Assembly (NCBI GenBank): GCA_002286855.1
Contig: NRSV01000053.1
Location: forward strand, 1-64,000
DNA from: Bipolaris cookei
Taxonomy: Eukaryota > Ascomycota > Dothideomycetes > Pleosporales > Pleosporaceae
DNA length: 64,000 nucleotides
Reading direction: 5' to 3'
The notes beneath the pieces were generated by a model that was given only the letters and a program-made list of their open reading frames with translations, ran no database searches and was not told the origin of the DNA. Shown here one piece after another: positions 54,746 through 64,000 of this stretch (positions are counted from its first letter, which is position 1; the number at the start of each line of letters is the position of its first letter). The translations under genes were made by a program, and so were the position numbers.

Positions 54746-55825
54746 ATGGCCGTTGTGCTATTCTTGTCCGCCTCCGTCACGGCCTTGGGGATACTCGGCT
54801 TACTCGGCCACCGTCTGCTGCCTCTACTATCCAAAAGAAGCATTTTGGCATTTTCTCCAAACTCGCTGCGGATCCGAGAAGTGGTGATAGCAATCCTTGC
54901 AATAATGCTCAAATCCATGTTTTATTCAGTTGCCAAAATACCAGGCCCGATGCCTGTGGGATTGCACCTCCGCTCGCCTCTCGTCATAAGTGCCGAAGAC
55001 GTTGTTCGTTTTCATTCGGCAGTAGGACACAGAGAGGGTAGCAAACTTTCACACTTGAAACATGGCCAGTTAGTCCTATTTCTCTCCGCCATGACTGAGC
55101 CGGGCATGCTTTTACTACTCGCCAGCCCGTGGTGCCCCATCAATCCTCTGGGTGCGGTTAACGTCCGCAACACATTCGAGCTGATTTGTCCGGAATTATG
55201 CGACCTAGAGAAGCTTACGAAGATGGATTCGATATACCTGGATGCAGTAATGCACGCAGGACCAACAAGAGTAAAGCGTGGAATCGAGTGGGCTCTCGAA
55301 GTAACGATTAGTGTCCCCAGTGACAGGAACAATGAAACATATCAGACTATTTTCCGCCAAGTTTTCATCATGCTGGAATTCAAAAAGACGTCAAGCAGCC
55401 TCATTTCGAAAGGCTCGGATGAAAGCAAGCATGATGCGTCAACACCAGGATCTACACGCACTAGTACTACGCAAATCTCATTATCCAAAGACGGTCCATT
55501 GAAATGGGCAGCGTTATGCAAGGACTACAACTTCATACATCTGTCTGGACTCGCTGCAAAGCTGTTCGGTTTGCCCGGAAAGCTTGCACACGGCAATCAT
55601 GCAGCTGCAAAAGCATTACAGAGCTTGTCTGACGCTGGAAACACGGCATTGCTGGACGATATCCCCTCGCAGATGCGAGTAGACTTCAAGAAACCAATGG
55701 TAGTCCCCGGTGTCTTTGAAGTGTGCATAAAAGAATCGCCTACTGGCATTGGATTTGATATTCTCCAAAAGGGAAAAGTCCATGCGACTGGCGCATATGG
55801 TCCACTAGAGTCAGACATATATTAG
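54746..55825 (+). CDS. MaoC/hotdog dehydratase-like membrane protein
   Basis: Single exon, 359 aa, from the ATG at 54746; the frame is open further left without ATG. MaoC-type hotdog proteins hydrate or dehydrate 2-enoyl thioesters. The N-terminus has two hydrophobic stretches (VVLFLSASVTALGILGLLGH and REVVIAILAIMLKSMFYSV), so it is likely membrane-anchored. The C-terminal half holds the hydratase-2-like motif CKDYNFIHLSGLAAKLFGLP followed by GKLAHGNHAAAKAL; Asp and His at the first motif are the expected catalytic pair. It lies beside an SDR gene in the same direction, which suits a joint role in acyl-chain reduction. Confidence 0.78.
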   Translation: MAVVLFLSASVTALGILGLLGHRLLPLLSKRSILAFSPNSLRIREVVIAILAIMLKSMFYSVAKIPGPMPVGLHLRSPLVISAEDVVRFHSAVGHREGSKLSHLKHGQLVLFLSAMTEPGMLLLLASPWCPINPLGAVNVRNTFELICPELCDLEKLTKMDSIYLDAVMHAGPTRVKRGIEWALEVTISVPSDRNNETYQTIFRQVFIMLEFKKTSSSLISKGSDESKHDASTPGSTRTSTTQISLSKDGPLKWAALCKDYNFIHLSGLAAKLFGLPGKLAHGNHAAAKALQSLSDAGNTALLDDIPSQMRVDFKKPMVVPGVFEVCIKESPTGIGFDILQKGKVHATGAYGPLESDIY

Positions 55826-56239
55826 TTTCAAAGGCACCTCGAGACGACCTTGTACTGTTTGCATACTTCATCCAGTGTTCATACTCGAATTGTGCATGAT
55901 GATAACTCTTTCAACATCTGGACCAATCTTTATAGACTCGCTTACGTGTTCAAGGCCGAGACATGAAGTTGCGGCCAAGCTCGAAGGATTCGGCGCTCAA
56001 ACCCCACAGCAGAACCTATACGAGAGCCGAGGCTCAACCCCAGCAATCTGCAATTGCTATGCCAATAGTACCGAGAATCATGGCGAAATCAGTCACGTCG
56101 CCTTCCTATCTCAACCTAGGCTCTTGGAGTGACAACGTACCTGCAGTCTCGCTGCTGGGTTTATCTTTCACCTTCACGCGAAGACCGACAAGCCCATCCT
56201 GTACATTCCAAGCTGCATCGCATTCGTGTCCAATAAAAT
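55826..56239. other. Intergenic, SDR promoter
   Basis: 414 bp between the MaoC-like and SDR genes. Short frames only. Confidence 0.5.
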
Positions 56240-57217
56240 ATGGCCCACGCCGCTTCTAAAGACGACCTTCGAGTCAGCGCCCTCTTCGACTTCCGCTCGC
56301 ATGTCGTACTCGTGACAGGCGGAGCAACAGGCCTTGGCGAAATGGCCGCGCAGGCCTTTGTGCAAAATGGCGCCCGCGTCTTCATCGCCTCTCGCAAAGA
56401 ACACGAGCTCTCGTCCACGACGGCGCGCCTCAATGCTCTCGGTCCCGGGAAATGCGAGTACATAGTCGCTGACCTCAAAGACAAGGCCGGATGCCTGGCC
56501 CTCTGCGAGGAAATGAAGAAGCGAACAGACCGCCTGACAGTGCTCGTCAACAACTCGGGCGCGAGCTGGGGCGACGACTATTACAATTACCCCGAGCATG
56601 CATGGGACAAGCTGTACGCGCTTAATGTCAAGAGCATCTTTTATATGACGGTGGGGCTCGAGCAGTTGCTGCTCAAAGGCGCCAACGCGGATACGCCCGG
56701 CAGAGTAATTAATATTTCAAGCATGGCAGGGATAGGCACCATGGATGTGACAACGGGCGAGACTGGTGGACTGAGTAAACCGGGCCATGGCACTTTTTCA
56801 TGTAAGTATTTTTTTTCGTTTTCCGGTTCAGGTTGCATAAATGTGGATATACAATCCTGTACTATGGAAAATGCTGACGAATGGTGTCATGCAGATGGTC
56901 CAGCAAAGGCGGCGTGCATCCATCTTACCAAGATGCAGGCTTCGAAACTCGCGCCAAAGAATATTATGTGCAATGCTATTTGTCCCGGTGTTTTTCCCTC
57001 GCGGATGACGAGCTTTGGGCTGGAAAAATACGCGGATTCTCTGACAGCGGGGCAGCCAACGGGTAGGGTGGGTAAACCTAGTGATTTCGGTGGCTTAGTG
57101 CTATTCTTGAGCAGCGCTGGAAGCGCGCATATGACGGGCAATGCTATCGAGATTGATGGTGGTGCAGTCCTAACGGGATTCAAAGGGAAGGATGCAAGTT
57201 CGGGGAGCAAGTTGTAG
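56240..57217 (+). CDS. Short-chain dehydrogenase/reductase (3-oxoacyl reductase-like)
   Basis: Exons 56240-56801 and 56895-57217 (294 aa). It is an NAD(P)H-dependent Rossmann-fold reductase resembling RhlG-type 3-oxoacyl reductases. Motifs are the cofactor loop VTGGATGLGEM, NNSGASW (NNxG type), the catalytic Ser in INISSMAG, and YGPAK, the YxxxK catalytic pair (Tyr188, Lys192). The Tyr codon is split by the intron (T|AT), so the active site exists only after splicing. The 93-nt intron is a multiple of three with no stop, so the unspliced frame is open but would lack the catalytic Tyr. The C-terminal CPGVFPSRMT and GNAIEIDGG are typical. Confidence 0.92.
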   Translation: MAHAASKDDLRVSALFDFRSHVVLVTGGATGLGEMAAQAFVQNGARVFIASRKEHELSSTTARLNALGPGKCEYIVADLKDKAGCLALCEEMKKRTDRLTVLVNNSGASWGDDYYNYPEHAWDKLYALNVKSIFYMTVGLEQLLLKGANADTPGRVINISSMAGIGTMDVTTGETGGLSKPGHGTFSCKYFFSFSGSGCINVDIQSCTMENADEWCHADGPAKAACIHLTKMQASKLAPKNIMCNAICPGVFPSRMTSFGLEKYADSLTAGQPTGRVGKPSDFGGLVLFLSSAGSAHMTGNAIEIDGGAVLTGFKGKDASSGSKL

Positions 57218-57514
57218 GTTGGTTGGACGGTGAGTAGCGGGTCCTTGCTATTGGCTTGTTTGGCTTTCAACAGTCGATAGTCTACGCCAAGCAAGACTAT
57301 AATGTACATGCATTAATGCCGAGTTGGAGGATAACGGGACTTATTGACGTGCATTTGATTCTTATTCTGGATGGATTAATGTGTTGCCCAGGGTTTGTAC
57401 TAGATAGTGACCCAGAAGCTGACGTTTCTCTTCATGACGCTAAACATTTCCGTACAATCCAATATGTCTTATTGGCAGATAACAACGAACCACCCTGTGG
57501 AAAGTAGGTGTTGA

Positions 57515-58876
57515 TCATGGCTCCTCAGTCTTCGCCCTCTTCTCGTCCGCGCCACTATCTTCAACCTCGAGTTTTCTCTTACTGCTACCTGCATCTTTTG
57601 ATCCGGACGTTGCCGCTGGTGCAGCTGGCTTTGCCTTTTTCTTCACCATACCCGAAACGTCGTTTGCATTCTTGGCCGCTTCGGCAAGCTTGGCTTTTTG
57701 GGTTGCTGCATCCGCACCCATCATTCCACCTAGCAAGCCCTGGAAGACCGACGAGTCAATGCTGTCGAATTGCTGCTTGGTGGGGTCCGACTTGAGATCT
57801 ACAAGGCGTGTCTTGAGGTCCTCCAACATGCCCTTTTTGTCGTTGATGATGGCTTGCTTCTCCTTCTTTTGCTCTGGCTTCAGTGCGTTCGAGTCGAGTA
57901 CAGCTTCTTCCTTTTTAAGTCTCGCATCCAGACTCTGAATGGCAAGGTCAGTCTGCTCTGCGGCTTCCTTCCGTAACTCCCAGTTGACGCCGTCTTCGTC
58001 TTCCTTTCCTTCCTCTGTCTCGGCGGGCGCATCTGTTGATTGTCCAGTCTGGTCTTCGCGGACCTTGGATACGGATGCAAACTCGAGCGCCAGTGAAAGC
58101 GAGTAATGTGCTTCTGTGACGTTTTCGTGTTCAAAAGGATATAGTTCCTCTTGCAGTGCAAGCGATTTGCGGGCGTCTGCTACAGCATCATGGAAGCGCT
58201 CGTTTTCCAGTGAAATCTCGACAAGGAAGCCGTGACAGTCGGCAATCCGCTCCTTGATGATGCGCTCACGAGGACTCAACTCAACCTTGCCTTTGTCCTT
58301 GTCTTCAGATTCACCTTCCTTGAGTACCTGTAGTTGTTTTTCGTACAGGACGCGAGCTAGCTCGAAGATCTCGTATGCGTTGCCAAAGTCATCGTCGTCC
58401 TCTTCTTGCTCGCCATCCTGTGCCTCTTCGTCTTCATCTTCAGAATCAGTCCAGTTTTCGTCACCCTGGAGCTGGAAATATGGCTTGTTCTCTACCGATT
58501 CTGTCTTGGGTTCGCTCTTTGCAGCACTCGAGCCTTCAGCTGTCTCTGTCTTTGCAGCCTTATTCGGTTTCGGTTGCTTGTTCTTCTTCTCCTCTTGTGC
58601 GACTTTGTTGCCTAGCACGTCGCTCTTGGCAACTGCAACTTTGTATAGTGCGCGCCCGTAGTAGAAGAGCAGTTCGGCGTTCTCAGGCGCCATCTCGCCA
58701 TTGAGCTCGGCTTGGATCTCGACAGCATTGGCATAGTTCTCTGCAGCAGCGGGAAAGTTCTTCGTAGAGTAGTGGATAGAGGCGACTTGCGACAGCTCTG
58801 ATAGCTTCTCTTTGGTCTTAGGAATGTCGTCAGTCTCAGCGACGGTCGCAAGCGGTTCAGTGGCAGGTTCAGCCAT
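57515..58876 (-). CDS. NASP/Sim3/Hif1-type histone chaperone (SHNi-TPR)
   Basis: Single exon, 453 aa. The ATG at 58876 (MAEPATEP) is preferred to one 25 codons upstream, because the region between them looks like leader sequence. These nuclear chaperones bind H3/H4 (and CENP-A in fission yeast). TPR motifs are ASIHYSTKNFPAAAENYANA and LLFYYGRALYKVAV. The second repeat is interrupted by a long acidic block (NWTDSEDEDEEAQDGEQEEDDDD), the mark of SHNi-TPR proteins. Further repeats and FEHENVTEAHYSLSLALEF follow. The C-terminal tail (SSKRKLEVEDSGADEKRAK) looks like a nuclear localisation signal. Confidence 0.93.
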   Translation of the reverse strand: MAEPATEPLATVAETDDIPKTKEKLSELSQVASIHYSTKNFPAAAENYANAVEIQAELNGEMAPENAELLFYYGRALYKVAVAKSDVLGNKVAQEEKKNKQPKPNKAAKTETAEGSSAAKSEPKTESVENKPYFQLQGDENWTDSEDEDEEAQDGEQEEDDDDFGNAYEIFELARVLYEKQLQVLKEGESEDKDKGKVELSPRERIIKERIADCHGFLVEISLENERFHDAVADARKSLALQEELYPFEHENVTEAHYSLSLALEFASVSKVREDQTGQSTDAPAETEEGKEDEDGVNWELRKEAAEQTDLAIQSLDARLKKEEAVLDSNALKPEQKKEKQAIINDKKGMLEDLKTRLVDLKSDPTKQQFDSIDSSVFQGLLGGMMGADAATQKAKLAEAAKNANDVSGMVKKKAKPAAPAATSGSKDAGSSKRKLEVEDSGADEKRAKTEEP

Positions 58877-59127
58877 GTTGTGTGAGATGCGGTGAGTATG
58901 TGTGGTTCTTGTGGGGAATGCGACTGCAGAATTGATACTGCACAGTTTCAATATTGTAGGTGAAGGTGTTGGGTGGTGTGTTTGTGTGGGAATGTTGGTG
59001 ATTGCTAGGAAAAGCGGGCTGCTTTTAGCGCGAAAGCGCGACCGCGTCGCGCGTAAAGTGGAATTCCAGACCGACGACGCCAGTGCCTATACAACACGCC
59101 TTTACCTTTGCAGCCACTACAACAGAA
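58877..59127. promoter_or_regulatory. Divergent promoter NASP-like / DPB2
   Basis: A 251-bp spacer between the start codons of a histone chaperone gene and a replicative polymerase subunit gene, both expected in S phase. It contains an ACGCG-rich stretch near 59030-59055 (CGCGACCGCGTCGCGCG), compatible with an MBF-type MCB box, but I did not test this. Confidence 0.45.
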
Positions 59128-61522
59128 ATGGCCACAGCAAGACGCCCAGAGAAGCCTTCAGCAGTGGCAGCGGACGCCATACCCTCATCCTCGCCCGCAT
59201 TTGGAACACCAGTACACCCAATTAATCCCCGCAGGACAGTCCCAATACGCGCCCCGCCCTCTCTCAAGCCCGTTGCAAAATCGACCGTTCTTCCAATATT
59301 GCTGCCTCCAGCAACACTACGGCCGCTGGCATTCCGGACCTTCACAAAGAAACACAATCTCACCCTCACATCTTCCGCTCTCCAGGCCCTAGCCACATTT
59401 ATTGGAAAGCACTGCGGTTCAGCATGGCGAGAGGAAGGCTTAGCAGAGAAGGTTCTTGAGGAAGTTGCAAAGAGCTGGAAGAAGTGCGGTGGGCAGGTCA
59501 TTGTGGAAGGAGACCATGAGATGTTCAAGAGCATACTCAAGACACTAGAAGGGTCCATGAGCGGTGGGAGAATAGTACAGGGTTCGACAGTAGGACGCCA
59601 AAGCAGCTTCAACTTCGGCATAGACGTATCCGGCCAGACGTCACATGGGTCCTTGGACACTACTTCAAGTTTCGGCATATCGAGCCTAGAGGTGGAAGAC
59701 AAGGAGGATGAAGAGGATTTGCTAAAAGACCCGCGAGAGTGGATGAAGGTCATTGGCGCTTTCGAGCAGCCCAAGCTGGTCTACAATGTCAACCAGAAAC
59801 ATTTTGAGAAGTGATTACATACTGGGACTGTTCACAGCCTCTGCTAACGATGTTAGATCCACCGCCAAACCATCGCTCTTTCCAGATCCCTCACATAAGA
59901 CTGAACTCTTCCGCCAGCGGTATCACATTGTACATCAGCGCATACTCCGCAATGAAACGTTCCAAGCACCCACTTTCAGCACAGCTAGGTCAGCTACCCT
60001 AAGTCTGACAGGATCAATTGCAACCTCGCAAATGAATACAATCACACCCATTGCCAACTTGCTTGGGCGGACCGGAAGCACGCACCTGTTACTGGGCATG
60101 CTTACTGTCTCAGCAACCGGAGCGCTCTCACTCTCTGACCTTACGGGATCAATTGCACTTGACATTGAGCATGCACGACCGATACCTGAGAAGGGTGCAT
60201 ACTTTGTACCAGGCATGATTGTGTTGGTCGAAGGCAGCTACGAAGAAGAATCCGGAGCGGGCTCGTCACTAGGAGGCAGTGGAGGTATTGGCGGCGCGAT
60301 TGGCGGAAAGTTTCTTTGCTTTTCAGTTGGACATCCTCCCTGTGAACGACGAACAGCAACGCTAGGTGGCGCTGAGGAGATTGACAAGAACAGTCTGGCT
60401 GGTCCAGCATTCGGCTGGACTGATTTCTTAGGCGTCGGTTCACAGCGTGCAACTGGTACGCGTATGAACAAGATTGCATCCAAACTGCTCGAATCCGAAC
60501 GAGCACACAACATCGTCATAGCATCAGATCTCCACCTGGACGTACCCTCAACATTATCAGCCCTTCGCACCCTCCTACGCACATATACACCCGATCCCAC
60601 CAATGTTCACCCTGTATACCCCCTCGCCATCATCCTTATGGGAAACTTCAGCTCCAAAGCCAGTCTAGCCGGCGTCCCAGGCACCGGCAGCATAGAATAC
60701 AAAGAGCACTTCGATGTCCTCGCCTCCGTCCTTGCAGACTTCCAACCCCTCATCGCCCACACAACCCTCATCCTCGTCCCCGGCGACAACGACGCCTGGC
60801 CCAGCGCCTTCTCCGCCGGCGCCGCAACCCCCCTCCCCCGCAAACCCATCCCCAACATGTTCACAACCCGGATCCGCAAAGTCGTCGCCGAGGCCAACCG
60901 CGAAATCTGGGGGTCAGGAAAGGCAAAAGGGAAAGAAGGGGAAGTCATTTGGACTTCGAACCCCGCGCGCCTCACTTGGTTCGGTGTGAAGGGTGAAATG
61001 GCTATCTTACGAGATGATCTCTTAGGTCGACTTCAAAGAAACTCGATTCGTTTTAATAAACCGCCTCCGGATGCGGACGATGAGTTGCCGTTTGCACTCA
61101 GTCAGCAAGCCAGAGATCTCGAGAATCAAGATTCAATGGATTTGGATTTGGTGCATCCTCCCCCTCCACAGCAGCAGCCGAAACGTCAACAACAACAGCC
61201 AGATGTCGATCTCGACACGCAAACCGCACGCGCACTTACTCGTACTATTCTCTCCCAATCGCATCTTAGCCCATACTCGCTTTCTTCTCGCTCCTTGCAT
61301 TGGGACTTTGCGCATGCGATGAGTTTGTATCCGTTACCTACGAGTGTAGTGCTTGCGGATGCCGAGGCGCCGGCGTTTGTGGTCAAGTATTTCGGGTGTA
61401 CGGTTATGAATCCAGGGAGTTTGGACGAGAGTGGGGGGCAGAGAGGGCGGACGGAGGGGAGGGCGCGGTGGGTCGAGTTTGATGTTAAAACTAGTACAGG
61501 GGTTGTGAGGACGGAGGGGTAG
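59128..61522 (+). CDS. DPB2: DNA polymerase epsilon subunit B
   Basis: Exons 59128-59810 and 59857-61522 (782 aa); 46-nt intron with a GCTAAC branch. It is the essential second subunit of the leading-strand polymerase and links it to the CMG helicase. The N-terminal helical part (ALQALATFIGKHCGSAWREE) is followed by an OB-like region (TPIANLLGRTGSTHLLLGML). Then comes the inactive calcineurin-like phosphoesterase domain: NIVIASDLHLDVPSTLSALR, IILMGNFSSKAS, LILVPGDNDAWP and the C-terminal VVKYFGCTVMNPGS. A Gln/Pro-rich insert (PPPPQQQPKRQQQQ) is specific to this protein or lineage. It is divergent from the NASP-like gene. Confidence 0.94.
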
Positions 61523-61760
61523 AGAGGGTAGGTGTAGGGGTGTATCAGACCTTTTTTTTCTTTTTGAAAAGAATACTAAGACTAGAGGAGTTTGATGGAT
61601 TCAGAAGACAAGAGCAACTTGTTTAAACTCACCTCAGGTATTTAGTTTCCAGTACAATAATTCACATGACTCATGGAACGAATGAAACATTATGTTGCCT
61701 TTTATCAAAAAGAATGATCGTTTCAACTCTACTCTAGTTCTTATTAATACAAGTAATACA

Positions 61761-64000
61761 CTAACTCTGCTTGTAATCGTTACCACCACCACACCAACAT
61801 CGGCTTTCGCCTTCCTTTTCCACATGAATAACGACGTCCATGCCGCGGTCCTTGAGGAACTGGTACGAGCGCTCCCGGACGTCTTCGAGATCTGCAACGC
61901 GCGAGGTAATGATGTGGATTACACCAAGGATGCGCCGTTGTTTTGGTGCGTGATCATGGTCGTGGTCGTGGTCATGGTGATCGTGCGAGTGCGAATGAGA
62001 ATAAGAGTGTGAATGCGAATGTGAGTGGCCATGATCGTGACTGTGGTCGTGGCCATGGTGGTCATGGTTGTGATCATGCGAATGCGAGTGCGAATGGTCG
62101 TGTTCGTGGTGGTCATGGGGTTTGTCTTCGTGTTTGTGTCCATTACAAGCGTGTTCCTTTGCGTGGGCCTCACCATGCGCGGCTCCTTCATCTTCGAGCC
62201 AGAACTTGGGCACCGCATAGCCCACCACGCCTCTCAATGTACCTAGCTCTCCTAATGCGTTCCTGATGCCATACTCGACATCACTTGATAGACTGAGCAT
62301 GAGTCTCGCCCCACTGGATTTGACAAGGGGAATGGCTGAAAGAAAAATCAAGACAGCAATAATGCATGACGCAATAGGATCCCATCCAGACCAGCCGTAG
62401 TACTTGGTCAGAAGCGTAGAGATGATGACGGCCACGGAGCCGAGAGCATCAGCGAGGATGTGAAGGAAGATACCCTGCATGTTTTCGTTGTCGTGCGAAT
62501 GTCCGTGTCCATGGTCGTGACCGTGATCGTGTCCATGATCATGCCCATGGCCATGGTGAGCATGTCCAAAAGCCGTAAGACCAACTATGTTAACCAAGAA
62601 TCCCAATATACTAACAATTAGCAGTTCGTTCAGGCGCTGAAGTTCGTGGCCTTCCCAGAGGCGCTCAAAGGCATCGAATATAATTTCTACGCTGACAAGT
62701 CTGGACAAGTTAGCTCGAACTGCTATGCGATCAGAAAATCACTTACAAGAGAAAAACACCGTTTGCAAACCCAGACAGAGTATCAATCTTGCCATAGCCG
62801 TAGGGGTAACGTGTGTTTGGACGCCACTTGCTCATGACTGCAGCAGCAAGACCTACGGCAAGACCAGCACAATCAAAGAGCATGTGAATACTATCCGTGA
62901 GCAAGCCCAACGAGCCGCTCACGAAGCCGTAGAAGAATTGGACCATCATAAAGGCCAGATTCAGTCTATACCATGTCAGAAAAATACCTATTTATCTGTG
63001 GTCACCGATTATGTTGAGGATAAGACTTACATGCCAAAGTATGCAATGCGTCGCGAATCCTTTTCAATCAAAATACTATGTATAATCGATCCAGGGGTAG
63101 AGCGTGCAATCAAAAACGCGGATATTCTCGAGTGGTTTCCGTGGAGATGATGGTCATGCTTATGGCCATGATCATGAGTATGTGTATGGTCGTGGGAATG
63201 CGGTACTGGAGAGCGTGTATCAAACGTAACGGCTGCAATAAGTATTGCGGACACGAAAGGGAATGCAATGTTCAGATGACCACCATGTTCCAAAAAGCTA
63301 AAAGCAAAAACAAGAATACCGCTGAGCCGTAGTCCAATTTGCCTCTGACTCCGCAATGATGCTGGAAGAGAAAAGTAGACAAGCGCCGTCGCGGATGCAA
63401 TTGAGAGGGCCGAAAAGCCAATGGTATGTGGAGACAGAGAAAAAGTTCCAGAAGGAGCAACAAACGAGTATACAACGGTGACGATGAGAAGAATAAGGCC
63501 CGCGGTAAGTGTAAGAAGCTGGTTTTCGGAGGTGTTGATCAGTGGGGACGAAGGCTTTGGCAGCGAGGCGCGAAGAGGCCGTTGGCTCGTGAATGAATCC
63601 TGGTTCTGTGAGTTGGTCATGAGCGACCAGGCCGCTGTAGGTAGAGGTGGGGGAACCCAGAAAATCGAACCCAAAAGGGCTGCATAGCCGATCAGAGGGC
63701 TTGAGGCGCTTTCAGAAGTCATGAAATCTCCGAGCATGGCTAGAAAAAGCGCACCGCAAGTCATCTTGCGCGTCCTTAGCGTCCGCCGGGCATCGTCCCA
63801 GAGTGTGTGGTTGCCTGGTTTTTGGTCCAACGCTCCAATTCCCGCTGCTACTGCGATGAGCAAGATGAGGGCAGTTTTTGCGCCGCCAATCTGCAAGGAG
63901 GCGTAGAAAGGCAGGAGTACGCTAACAGCATTGCTGGCAATGCGCTTAGGCGCATTGGTAACCTTTGGGGTGGTTTTTTCTTCCTTCCGTCTATCCAATG
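61761..64000 (-). CDS. MSC2: Msc2-type (SLC30/CDF) zinc transporter, 5' end beyond window
   Basis: Exons in the window: up to 64000-63031, 62965-62747, 62700-61761; introns 65 and 46 nt. The start codon is off-window, so the N-terminus is partial. Msc2/ZnT5-like proteins move zinc into the ER or secretory pathway. The N-terminal half holds extra membrane segments, then a His-rich stretch (HSHDHTHTHDHGHKHDHHLH). The CDF core starts LNLAFMMVQFFYG and SLGLLTDSIHMLFDCAGL (with the His/Asp zinc site) and continues with LHILADALGSVAVIIST (second site). A cytoplasmic His loop (GHAHHGHGHDHGHDHGHDHG) and a second, very long His/Asp tract near the C-terminus follow. It ends CWCGGGNDYKQS. Confidence 0.9.
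61950..62115. repeat. His-codon tandem repeat region in the zinc transporter
   Basis: DNA made of CAT/CAC/GAC/AGC codons on the minus strand, encoding about 55 residues of alternating His with Asp or Ser. The imperfect repeats explain the long spurious frames on the plus strand. Confidence 0.85.

Noticed and set aside
61692..62266. Plus-strand open frames over the zinc transporter
   Set aside because: They are shadows of the His-codon repeats on the minus strand.

Overview
The window is nuclear DNA of a filamentous ascomycete (Pezizomycotina). A Pleosporales-like Dothideomycete is my best guess, but this is inferred from gene style and was not tested. The evidence is short GT-AG introns (about 40-93 nt) with CTAAC/CTGAC branch sites, Zn2Cys6 and HET proteins, a hybrid histidine kinase, and old transposons whose stop codons look like C-to-T (RIP-type) changes. 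There are no operons, ribosome binding sites or CRISPR arrays, and I found no rRNA or convincing tRNA gene.

Layout. 1-1281 is the 3' end of a decayed non-LTR retrotransposon. 1466-1672 is a relic of a small secreted cysteine-rich protein gene. 2156-3758 (cytochrome P450, minus) and 4265-5713 (CoA-transferase family III, plus) form a divergent pair, followed by a kelch protein (6008-7364). 7421-11687 is a nest of five mobile elements, each with its own target-site duplication: a Fot1/pogo-type element, a 515-bp AAT-tailed element, a truncated LINE 3' end, a Tc1/mariner transposon with an intact DD34E transposase, and a 199-bp foldback MITE. 11734-15877 holds ALG5 (dolichyl-phosphate glucosyltransferase) and an MFS transporter. 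16663-18440 is another decayed pogo-type transposase. 18501-22004 is a hybrid histidine kinase. 22005-27824 is a 5.8-kb stretch with no recognisable gene.

The right half is mostly conserved housekeeping genes: an Est1/Smg7-like protein with a GC-AG intron (27825-30330), pyruvate dehydrogenase E1 alpha (31724-33235), a HET-domain pseudogene split by a solo LTR (34757-36987), ferrochelatase (37196-38531), Ku70 (38931-40969), a decayed pogo element (41174-42976) beside PUS1 (43011-44999), TFIIE alpha (45439-46769) and SRP72 (47298-49356). An accessory-looking group follows: MDR enoyl-reductase-like enzyme (49986-51050), Zn2Cys6 regulator (51643-53266), MaoC/hotdog dehydratase-like protein (54746-55825) and SDR reductase (56240-57217). 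The end holds a NASP/Sim3 histone chaperone (57515-58876), DNA polymerase epsilon subunit B (59128-61522) and a His-rich Msc2-type zinc transporter whose 5' end lies beyond the window (61761-64000).

The housekeeping genes are mostly independent units, several in divergent pairs: HEM15/Ku70, PUS1/TFIIE alpha and NASP/DPB2. Two sets may work together: the P450/CoA-transferase pair, and the MDR-TF-MaoC-SDR group, whose enzymes match the ketoreductase, dehydratase and enoylreductase steps of a fatty-acid-type reductive cycle. Introns were assigned by eye from splice signals, reading frame and family conservation; all exon totals given here were checked to be in frame.
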